From: JBEGTT01 sp041179245
GTDB lineage: Bacteria > Pseudomonadota > Gammaproteobacteria > Burkholderiales > Rhodocyclaceae
Direction: 5' to 3'
NCBI GenBank assembly: GCA_041179245.1
Contig: JBEGTT010000049.1
Location: 1-11,259, forward strand
Length of the DNA: 11,259 bases
In this document: positions 5,675 through 11,259 of the stretch, in pieces
How the letters are laid out: each line of letters opens with the position of its first letter
Numbering within the stretch: the stretch's first letter is position 1
Position numbers and translations under genes: made by a program
Notes under the pieces: model-generated
What the model saw: the letters and a program-made list of their open reading frames with translations, nothing else
Told to the model about the DNA's origin: nothing
Databases searched by the model: none

Positions 5675-6574
5675 TTAAAACGCAGGCGGCGAAGTGGGCG
5701 CAGAAGAGGGCAACTCGCCACCGGCCCCATTACCCAAAGCGCCCGTTTCCGTAGCGGCGTTTACGTTGTCCACCAACAAGGTATAGAGGCGACGGCTATC
5801 CGCCCGAAGCACTTGAAAACGCAGTTGGTCAATCAAAATGACTTCGTTACGTTTCGGAACGCGACCGAGATGGCGAAGGACCAAGCCACCCACCGTATCA
5901 AATTCTTCATCCGAATACTTGGCTCCAAAGGCCTCGTTGAAATCTTCGATTTCAGTTTGCGCCTTCACCCGATAACGACCGGTGGAGTCTTGGCGAATAT
6001 TGTCGTGTGCTTCATCGAAGTCGTATTCATCTTCGATGTCGCCAACAATTTGTTCCAGCACATCTTCAATCGTGACCAAACCACAAACACCACCATATTC
6101 ATCCACCACGATGGCCATATGATTTCGTGACACGCGGAATTCCCGCAGCAATACGTTTAAACGTTTGGATTTAGGGATAAACACAGCGGGCCGGAGCCAA
6201 TCGCGCAAATTGAAATTTTCCTCAATCTGCATCCGCAACAAGTCTTTCGCCAGCAGAATACCCAGCACGTTGTCACGATCACCATCAACCACAGGGAAGC
6301 GCGAATGGGCAGTTTCCAGCACCAGCGGCAACAGGCCTGCCAGTGGGTCATTGATATCAATGACATCCATTTGAGCCCGGGGAATCATGACCTCAGACAC
6401 CCGCGTATCAGAAGCCGCCAAAGCACCTTCGATAATGGTCAGCGCATCGGCATCCAGCAAGTTTCTGTCGTAGGCAGAATGGAGAACTTCGATAAGTTGC
6501 TCGCGGTCTTCAGGCTCGCGAAGCAGAAAAGAGGTTAAGCGTTCGATAAAGCTTGGTTTACTGTCACTGTCCAT
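5675..6574 (-). CDS. corC: HlyC/CorC-family CBS-domain protein
   Basis: A 299-aa cytoplasmic protein with an N-terminal segment (1-60), a CBS pair (about 62-180, with VMIPRAQM at 62-69, FPVVDGDRDNVLGILLAKDLL at 93-113 and VDEYGGVCGLVTIEDVLEQIVGDIEDE in the second repeat) and a CorC_HlyC domain (about 198-270, DFNEAFG...FDTVGGLVL...GRVP). It has no membrane helices, so it is the short CorC/YbeX type rather than the membrane-anchored hemolysin-like form. Proteins of this type are linked to Mg2+/Co2+ efflux and, in E. coli (YbeX), to ribosome maturation; the molecular activity is not settled. The last ~28 residues are a Gly/Ser/Pro/Ala-rich tail. The ATG at 6574 is 9 bp after the ybeY stop with a poor SD, suggesting coupled translation. 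Confidence 0.92.
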   Translation of the reverse strand: MDSDSKPSFIERLTSFLLREPEDREQLIEVLHSAYDRNLLDADALTIIEGALAASDTRVSEVMIPRAQMDVIDINDPLAGLLPLVLETAHSRFPVVDGDRDNVLGILLAKDLLRMQIEENFNLRDWLRPAVFIPKSKRLNVLLREFRVSRNHMAIVVDEYGGVCGLVTIEDVLEQIVGDIEDEYDFDEAHDNIRQDSTGRYRVKAQTEIEDFNEAFGAKYSDEEFDTVGGLVLRHLGRVPKRNEVILIDQLRFQVLRADSRRLYTLLVDNVNAATETGALGNGAGGELPSSAPTSPPAF

Positions 6575-6583
6575 TGTTGGCTT

Positions 6584-7045
6584 TTAATTTTCCAAATAAG
6601 GGTTGGGATACCCCAAACCCGCGAGAAGGCGAATTTCTTCGGCCTCCATGTCATCTGCTTCTGCATCTTCTACGTGATCCCAGCCCTGCAAATGCAGCAT
6701 ACCATGCACTACCAAGTGCGCATAATGGGCATCCAGCGACTTGTTCTGCTCTGCCGCTTCTTGGGCGACAACAGACGGGCAAATCACCAAATCCCCCAAC
6801 ACGCGAGGTTCGACTTCGTACGGGAAAGACAATACGTTGGTCGCGTAATCTTTGCCTCGGTATTCCTGATTCAGCGCTTGGCCTTCTTCGGCATCCACTA
6901 GTCGAATGGCAATGTCTCCACCGCCCACCAGCGCAGCCCGTGTCCAGCGTACAAAATCAGCGCGTAAAGGTAAACACGGTAAACCCTCTCGGTTACAGGC
7001 ATATTGCACGGATAAATTAAGTCGATTATTGGGTGCGTTGGACAT
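6584..7045 (-). CDS. ybeY: Endoribonuclease YbeY (rRNA maturation factor)
   Basis: A 153-aa metal-dependent endoribonuclease needed for 16S 3'-end maturation and late ribosome quality control. The UPF0054 signature is complete: H114-GML-H118-LQGWD-H124 provides the zinc-binding histidines. Upstream are EYRGKDYATNVLSFPYE (61-77, with the conserved Arg and TNVLSF) and LGDLVIC (83-89). The length is normal. The ATG at 7045 is 6 bp after the miaB stop, so the two are certainly in one transcript. In many proteobacteria phoH (ybeZ) lies between miaB and ybeY; here it does not. Confidence 0.95.
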   Translation of the reverse strand: MSNAPNNRLNLSVQYACNREGLPCLPLRADFVRWTRAALVGGGDIAIRLVDAEEGQALNQEYRGKDYATNVLSFPYEVEPRVLGDLVICPSVVAQEAAEQNKSLDAHYAHLVVHGMLHLQGWDHVEDAEADDMEAEEIRLLAGLGYPNPYLEN

Positions 7046-7051
7046 GATGTT

Positions 7052-8398
7052 TTAGGCCCTGATCACGATCTCGCCGCGTAATGAATGCGGCAGGGCGGAC
7101 GTGATCGTGACATCAACAAATTGGTTAATCAGCCGGGCGCTGTTAGCACCACCGACAAAATTCACTACGCGATTGTTATCCGTCCGGCCAGCCAGTTCCA
7201 GCACATCCTTCTTTGAGGTGCCTTCAACCAGCACCCGTTGAATGGTGCCGACCATATTCTGGCTAATCACTTGCGCCTGTTCTTCAATGCGTTTTTGCAG
7301 CCGTGCAAGCCGAGCGGATTTGGTCGCCGCGTCGACGTTGTCTTCCATCTCAACCGCTGGCGTGCCGGGGCGTGGGCTGTAGACGAAGGAGAACGAGGTA
7401 TCAAAACCCACGTCATCAATCAATTTCATGGTTTTTTCAAAATCATCATCTGTCTCACCGGGGAAGCCAATAATGAAATCAGACGACAACGCAATATCGG
7501 GGCGCGCTGCGCGCAATTTACGAATCAGCGACTTGTATTCCAGCACCGTATAACCACGCTTCATGGCCGCCAAAATACGGTCCGAACCCGCTTGCACCGG
7601 CAAGTGCAAATGCGAAACCAACTTTGGCACGGTGAGGTAAGTATCAAACAGGCGTTGCGTCATCTCACGCGGGTGCGAGGTGGTGTAGCGAATCCGTTCA
7701 ATACCTGGCATTTCGGCAATCGTTTCAATCAGATAAGCCAAATCGACGGTTTCTTCGCCGCCAGCCATCGAGCCACGATAGGCATTTACATTTTGCCCGA
7801 GTAGCGTGACTTCCTTCACACCCTGCTGCGTTAGGCCTGCAATTTCGGTCAGAATTTCTTCAAACGGACGAGAAAATTCCTGACCACGGGTGTAAGGAAC
7901 GATGCAGAAAGTACAAAACTTGGAACAGCCTTCCATGATCGACACAAACGCCGTTGCCCCTTTGACCTCAGCGGGTGGCATCGCATCGAATTTCTCGATT
8001 TCCGGGAAGGAAATATCGATGGCCGCTTTGCCCTTGGCGCGACGTTCCTCAATCAACTGTGGCAGGCGATGTAAGGTTTGAGGGCCAAACACGATGTCCA
8101 CAAAAGGCGCACGGGCAATAATGGCTGCGCCTTCTTGGCTGGCAACACACCCACCCACACCAATAATCAAATCAGGGTTGGCTTTCTTCAAATGGCGAAC
8201 TCGCCCCAAATCGTGAAAGACCTTTTCCTGTGCCTTTTCGCGGACAGAACAAGTGTTGAACAGAATGATGTCAGCGTCTTCAGGTTTGTCGGTTTTAACA
8301 ACACCGCCTTCAAAAGCGTTGAGCACATCGGCCATTTTGTCCGAGTCGTACTCGTTCATCTGGCAGCCAAAGGTACGGATGTACAGCTTTTTGGTCAT
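7052..8398 (-). CDS. miaB: tRNA-2-methylthio-N6-dimethylallyladenosine synthase
   Basis: A 448-aa radical-SAM methylthiotransferase that converts i6A37 to ms2i6A37 in tRNAs reading UNN codons. The N-terminal MTTase domain has the three auxiliary-cluster cysteines C12 (FGCQMNEYDS), C50 (NTCSVREKA) and C84 (GGCVAS). The radical-SAM domain has the CxxxCxxC motif C158-C162-C165 in EGCSKFCTFCIVPYTRG. It continues with LLGQNVNAY, TSHPREM, HLPVQAGSD and FIIGFPGET, and ends in a TRAM domain (about 380-446; VLVEGTSKKD, GRTDNNRVVNF). Length and motifs are complete. The ATG at 8398 follows the cheB stop by 34 bp and has no good SD. It begins the miaB-ybeY-corC-lnt set. Confidence 0.97.
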   Translation of the reverse strand: MTKKLYIRTFGCQMNEYDSDKMADVLNAFEGGVVKTDKPEDADIILFNTCSVREKAQEKVFHDLGRVRHLKKANPDLIIGVGGCVASQEGAAIIARAPFVDIVFGPQTLHRLPQLIEERRAKGKAAIDISFPEIEKFDAMPPAEVKGATAFVSIMEGCSKFCTFCIVPYTRGQEFSRPFEEILTEIAGLTQQGVKEVTLLGQNVNAYRGSMAGGEETVDLAYLIETIAEMPGIERIRYTTSHPREMTQRLFDTYLTVPKLVSHLHLPVQAGSDRILAAMKRGYTVLEYKSLIRKLRAARPDIALSSDFIIGFPGETDDDFEKTMKLIDDVGFDTSFSFVYSPRPGTPAVEMEDNVDAATKSARLARLQKRIEEQAQVISQNMVGTIQRVLVEGTSKKDVLELAGRTDNNRVVNFVGGANSARLINQFVDVTITSALPHSLRGEIVIRA

Positions 8399-8423
8399 AT
8401 TCGGTATTCAGATAGTGGAAATC

Positions 8424-8450
8424 GGGGCGCGATTATAGATGCTTGCGCCC
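8424..8450 (-). promoter_or_regulatory. Candidate miaB promoter element overlapping the cheB stop codon
   Basis: The minus strand has a perfect -10 TATAAT (8432-8437) that includes the TAA stop of cheB and is followed by a G/C discriminator CGCGCCCC (8424-8431). It is enclosed by a perfect 6-bp inverted repeat, GGGCGC/GCGCCC (8445-8450 with 8425-8430). No good -35 is present at 15-19 bp; only weak matches such as TTACCT are found. Transcription would begin near 8420-8425, leaving a leader of about 25 nt before miaB. Confidence 0.35.
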
Positions 8451-9533
8451 ATAGGTAATCATCGCATCGGGAATGCTTCCCAGCGGCATGATCTGATCAG
8501 CCGCCCCGAGCTTAATAGCTTCCTTGGGCATTCCGAACACCACACACGTGGCTTCATCCTGAGCGATGGTTTTTGCGCCAACATCGTGCATTTCCTTCAT
8601 GCCGCGAGCACCATCATCCCCCATCCCAGTCATGATTACGCCCAGCGCATTAGCACCGGCAAATTTGGCGACCGAACGGAATAACACATCCACGGAGGGT
8701 TTGTGGCGATTGACCAAAGGGCCATCCACCACTTCTACAACATATTGCGCCCCACTCCGCTTCAGCATCATGTGTTTTCCACCGGGTGCAATCAGCGCCA
8801 GCCCTGGAATCACTCGATCACCGTCTTTGGCTTCGCGGACTTCAATCTGGCAAATGCCATTTAATCGCTCGGCGAACATGGCTGTAAATTTTTCTGGCAT
8901 ATGCTGCACGATCACAATACCCAAGGAAGTCGCCGGCAAACGGGTTAACACCGCTTCTAGCGCCTGCGTTCCCCCGGTAGAGGTTCCAATCGCAATCACT
9001 TTATCGGTGGTATTGGACATCGCGCCCACGGCCGTTGTTTTAGATACCCCTGCCGACAAAATCACATCCGCACTATGTTTAGGGCGCAATACAGGCTCAA
9101 CGGGCGGCAACGAACGAACCGCTTTCATATTCGCTTTAGCCGCTGCCCGCACCGCAGCAACAATATCGTTCGACGAATCTTCCAGAAAGCTTTTTAAGCC
9201 TGCCTTGGGCTTAGTAATAATGGTAAATGCCCCCGCTGCTAGGGCATCAAAGGTTGCGGCACTGCCTTTTTCGGCCAGCGATGAGCAAATGATAGTGGGC
9301 GTTGGGCGCTCAGTCATCACCTTACGCAGGAAAGAAATGCCATCCATACGTGGCATTTCAATGTCGACAATCAACACATCAGGCCAAGCTGAACGCAGCT
9401 TCTCTATGGCAAAAACCGGGTCTGACGCCGTCGCAATCACTTCAATCCCGGGTTCTTTAGCCAGCGCCTGTGAAATCACTTGGCGAACCAGCGCAGAATC
9501 GTCAACGATCATGACCTTGATTTTGTCGCTCAT
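8433..9533 (-). CDS. cheB: Chemotaxis protein-glutamate methylesterase/glutamine deamidase CheB
   Basis: A 366-aa response-regulator enzyme that removes methyl groups from chemoreceptors, and can deamidate them, when phosphorylated by CheA. The receiver domain (about 5-120) has acidic residues D11-D12, phospho-acceptor D57 (IVDIEMP) and K108 (TKP). After a linker (about 125-175), the methylesterase domain shows S185 in GTSTGG, H211 in VQHMPE and D307 in MTGMGDDGARG, matching the Ser-His-Asp triad. I chose the ATG at 9533: the SD AAGGAG is 8 nt before it and follows directly on the cheR stop, whereas the TTG at 9539 is only 2 nt from that SD. It is last in the che run and 12 bp after cheR. Confidence 0.96.
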   Translation of the reverse strand: MSDKIKVMIVDDSALVRQVISQALAKEPGIEVIATASDPVFAIEKLRSAWPDVLIVDIEMPRMDGISFLRKVMTERPTPTIICSSLAEKGSAATFDALAAGAFTIITKPKAGLKSFLEDSSNDIVAAVRAAAKANMKAVRSLPPVEPVLRPKHSADVILSAGVSKTTAVGAMSNTTDKVIAIGTSTGGTQALEAVLTRLPATSLGIVIVQHMPEKFTAMFAERLNGICQIEVREAKDGDRVIPGLALIAPGGKHMMLKRSGAQYVVEVVDGPLVNRHKPSVDVLFRSVAKFAGANALGVIMTGMGDDGARGMKEMHDVGAKTIAQDEATCVVFGMPKEAIKLGAADQIMPLGSIPDAMITYGRKHL

Positions 9534-9545
9534 CGACAAAACTCC

Positions 9546-10358
9546 TTAATTTTTCAGATAAATCGTTGGGCGCAACATACTCAAGCCGTTTTCTATCCCG
9601 TTGAGTGTTTCCGAGTGCCCAATGATGAAATAACCGCCCCGTTTCAGATGCTGTACCAAATGGCCAACCACCTTACGCTTGGTCTCTTGATCGAAATAGA
9701 TCATCACATTACGTAAAAAAATCACATCAAACATCCCCAATTCGGCCGGCAAGGGATGCGTCAGGTTGGCGTGATGAAAATGTACCCGCTCACGTAAAGC
9801 GCCATTGATTAAAAAAGTCCCCGCCTGAGCACGCACCCCTTTTAAGCAGTATTTTGTCAGGAAACCTGGGGGAATACCTTCGTTCCGGTCCAGCGGGTAA
9901 TGTGCGCGTCGTGCTTTTTCAACCACTTGGGTACTAATATCGGTTCCCACCACCTCCCAAGATTGACGCGGAATGGCATCGGCCAAAACCATGGCCATCG
10001 TAAAAGCCTCTTCGCCAGTTGAACTGGCGGCACTCCAGATGCGGAACGGCTCATTGCCAGGTCGCTTACGCAAAACTTCGTCACGCAAAAAATCGAAATG
10101 TTTGGCTTCGCGAAAAAAATAGGTTTCGTTGGTGGTCATCAAGTCGACCATGGTTTGTACTTCACCCGGATTTTCGCCCGATGACAACAAACGGTAGTAC
10201 TGGGTATAGGTATCAAAACCGTGTTCCCGCAGGCGTTTTTGCAAACGCCCGACTAACAACACTTTTTTGTTCTCGGATAAATTGATCCCAGAGAGTTTGT
10301 AAAGCAAGCGCTGCAATAGCGAAAACTCTTGGTCGGTAATGGCACTTTCGGAGGACAT
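9546..10358 (-). CDS. cheR: Chemotaxis protein methyltransferase CheR
   Basis: A 270-aa SAM-dependent methyltransferase that methylates glutamates in methyl-accepting chemotaxis proteins. The N-terminal helical domain (1-75) is followed by TTNETYFFRE (75-84), the SAM-binding segment IWSAASSTGEEAFTMAM (107-123), GTDIS (138-142), and RNVMIYFD (216-223). It ends with GGYFIIGHSETL (241-252). The length is normal for CheR. The ATG overlaps the cheD stop by one base (TGATG), a strong sign of coupled translation, and cheB follows 12 bp after its own stop. Confidence 0.96.
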   Translation of the reverse strand: MSSESAITDQEFSLLQRLLYKLSGINLSENKKVLLVGRLQKRLREHGFDTYTQYYRLLSSGENPGEVQTMVDLMTTNETYFFREAKHFDFLRDEVLRKRPGNEPFRIWSAASSTGEEAFTMAMVLADAIPRQSWEVVGTDISTQVVEKARRAHYPLDRNEGIPPGFLTKYCLKGVRAQAGTFLINGALRERVHFHHANLTHPLPAELGMFDVIFLRNVMIYFDQETKRKVVGHLVQHLKRGGYFIIGHSETLNGIENGLSMLRPTIYLKN

Positions 10359-10954
10359 CAGAACAGCTCGACTTTCTGGCTTGCCGCCAGTTGAGGTTTA
10401 ACCAGCGTGGCAGCGTATGCCTCTTCTTCTCGCCGAACGTCCTGTACACCGGCTAAGCTGGAGGTGAAGCGCCGACAATAAGCATCACCGTTTTCAGGCA
10501 CAAGTAAGACCTTGCGGGCCCATGGCCCTTGAAAATCAGAGGCCACCAGTGGGATTCTTTCGCGTTCTAGCCATTCTCTGGTGAAGATAGCATTTCGGTC
10601 ACCAATACCCATGCCACTACCGGCCCCCAAGTCAATCACCGCACCTCCACCAAAAGCCTTGGCCTGCAAGCGATGACGGGAGGCCCCTCTCGCCAGCATG
10701 GCGTTCAATAGGGCGGTCATACACGCATCCCCCGCCAGCAAAGCATCTTCAGCATTCGCTTGCCGCAGCATGTTGGGCAGCATGAAGTGATTCATACCCG
10801 CCACCGGCAAGCCAGTATCTAGCAGGCAAACAGCTACGCAAGAACCGAGAAGCGTTGCGATAGGGCGGTTAACTTCTACCGCCCATTCACCCGGCCCGAT
10901 GCTGCGTGAAAAACGCTCAATTTCACGCGCCGTTAAATCAGCGTAAGACTTCAC
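10358..10954 (-). CDS. cheD: Chemoreceptor glutamine deamidase CheD
   Basis: A 198-aa protein of the CheD family, which converts specific receptor glutamines to glutamates and in some bacteria works with CheC. The active-site region is intact: TLLGSCVAVCLLD (34-46) with C39 as nucleophile and T34, and GMNHFMLP (53-60) with H56. Further conserved stretches are KAFGGGAV (98-105) and IGDRNAIF (116-123). The C-terminal ~35 residues are less conserved. Translation starts at a GTG (10954) with AAAGGA 8 nt upstream; no in-frame ATG is available nearby. It lies 30 bp after cheW and overlaps cheR by one base. No cheC is visible. Confidence 0.95.
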   Translation of the reverse strand: MKSYADLTAREIERFSRSIGPGEWAVEVNRPIATLLGSCVAVCLLDTGLPVAGMNHFMLPNMLRQANAEDALLAGDACMTALLNAMLARGASRHRLQAKAFGGGAVIDLGAGSGMGIGDRNAIFTREWLERERIPLVASDFQGPWARKVLLVPENGDAYCRRFTSSLAGVQDVRREEEAYAATLVKPQLAASQKVELF

Positions 10955-10984
10955 GCTAATTTTCCTTTGCGTAAATTAGCCGCA

Positions 10985-11259
10985 TTAGGCGCTATGTTCA
11001 GCCTGAGCCTCTTCGGACATTTGTGTGAGGAGGGATATTTCTTCGATGGAAAGTACCTTGCCCACATTCAGAATGATCACAAACTTACCGTTGATCTTGC
11101 CCATGCCATTGATAAAATCAGCACGAATCCGCGCTCCGAAGGCCGGTGGTGGCTCAATCTCCGCCGGTGCAATCTCCAGCACTTCCGACACCGCATCAAC
11201 CATCACACCAATGTCGTACTTCTGGTCACCTTCCTGCATTTCAATAATCACGATACACG
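10985..11259 (-). CDS. cheW: Chemotaxis coupling protein CheW (C-terminal part, 5' end outside window)
   Basis: The frame is open from the right edge of the window to a TAA at 10985-10987, giving 90 residues of the C-terminal half of a CheW domain. Recognisable parts are CIVIIEM at the edge, YDIGVMVDAVSEVLEI, PPPAFGARIRADFINGMGKINGKFVIILNVGKVLS and a short tail ending EEAQAEHSA. CheW bridges chemoreceptors and the kinase CheA at the cell pole. The V-IIE--G---GI-VD-V-EVL pattern and the FI-G---I-GK-VIILN motif are typical. The C-terminal CheW domain of CheA or a CheV could look alike, but the short tail with no receiver domain and the following cheD/cheR/cheB favour CheW. Confidence 0.9.
   Translation of the reverse strand, partial: CIVIIEMQEGDQKYDIGVMVDAVSEVLEIAPAEIEPPPAFGARIRADFINGMGKINGKFVIILNVGKVLSIEEISLLTQMSEEAQAEHSA

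Noticed and set aside
5641..5730. 30-residue N-terminal extension of Lnt
   Set aside because: It would overlap corC by 56 bp, and the Arg/Lys-rich extension does not match the usual Lnt start, which begins at MNPVWIFL (5640).
6553..7020. 155-codon plus-strand frame opposite ybeY and the start of corC
   Set aside because: It is antisense to complete ybeY, is rich in Pro/Arg/His with no domain pattern, and has no ribosome binding site of note.
8566..9549. Long open frame of 327 codons on the plus strand opposite cheB
   Set aside because: It lies wholly antisense to a gene with complete CheB motifs, its translation shows no recognisable domain, and it looks like a frame kept open by the codon bias of cheB.

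Overview
The window reads as ordinary chromosome of a motile Gram-negative proteobacterium. The best guess is a betaproteobacterium of roughly balanced base composition, possibly of the Neisseriales/Chromobacteriaceae type. The grounds are an apolipoprotein N-acyltransferase gene (outer-membrane lipoproteins), the miaB-ybeY-corC-lnt cluster, a che operon with cheD, and an E. coli-like rRNA promoter/leader. The taxonomic guess is inference, and no 16S sequence is inside the window.

Left edge (1-430): no protein gene of normal size. It holds the start of a ribosomal RNA operon that runs leftwards off the window. There are two tandem sigma70 promoters, each with a 16-bp spacer and a GCGCCC discriminator, AT-rich upstream tracts, and a leader with small hairpins followed by a clear boxA antitermination site. 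A GT39-type membrane glycosyltransferase (431-1975) is transcribed divergently from it.

Middle left (1945-4166): a 100-aa uncharacterised protein and trpE are on the minus strand in the order trpE then small gene. The small gene overlaps the tail of the glycosyltransferase gene convergently. Divergent from trpE is an orphan DUF4212 gene, the small subunit of a two-part sodium/solute symporter. It has no large-subunit gene beside it and overlaps the 3' end of lnt by 68 bp.

Middle (4099-8398, minus strand): miaB, ybeY, corC and lnt in transcription order. They cover tRNA modification, rRNA maturation, a CBS-domain transporter-associated protein and lipoprotein acylation. The phoH/ybeZ gene that often sits between miaB and ybeY is absent; those two genes are 6 bp apart.

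Right (8433-11259, minus strand): cheW (cut by the window end), cheD, cheR and cheB, the coupling and adaptation arm of a chemotaxis pathway. CheR and CheB methylate and demethylate/deamidate receptors, CheD deamidates receptor glutamines, and CheW couples receptors to CheA. The che genes run straight into miaB with 34 bp between them, and a candidate miaB promoter overlaps the cheB stop codon.

I found no mobile element, CRISPR array, tRNA or defence system. The most unusual points are the orphan symporter subunit overprinting lnt, the missing phoH, the tandem rRNA promoters sharing a near-identical 20-bp block, and the conserved-looking small protein after trpE.
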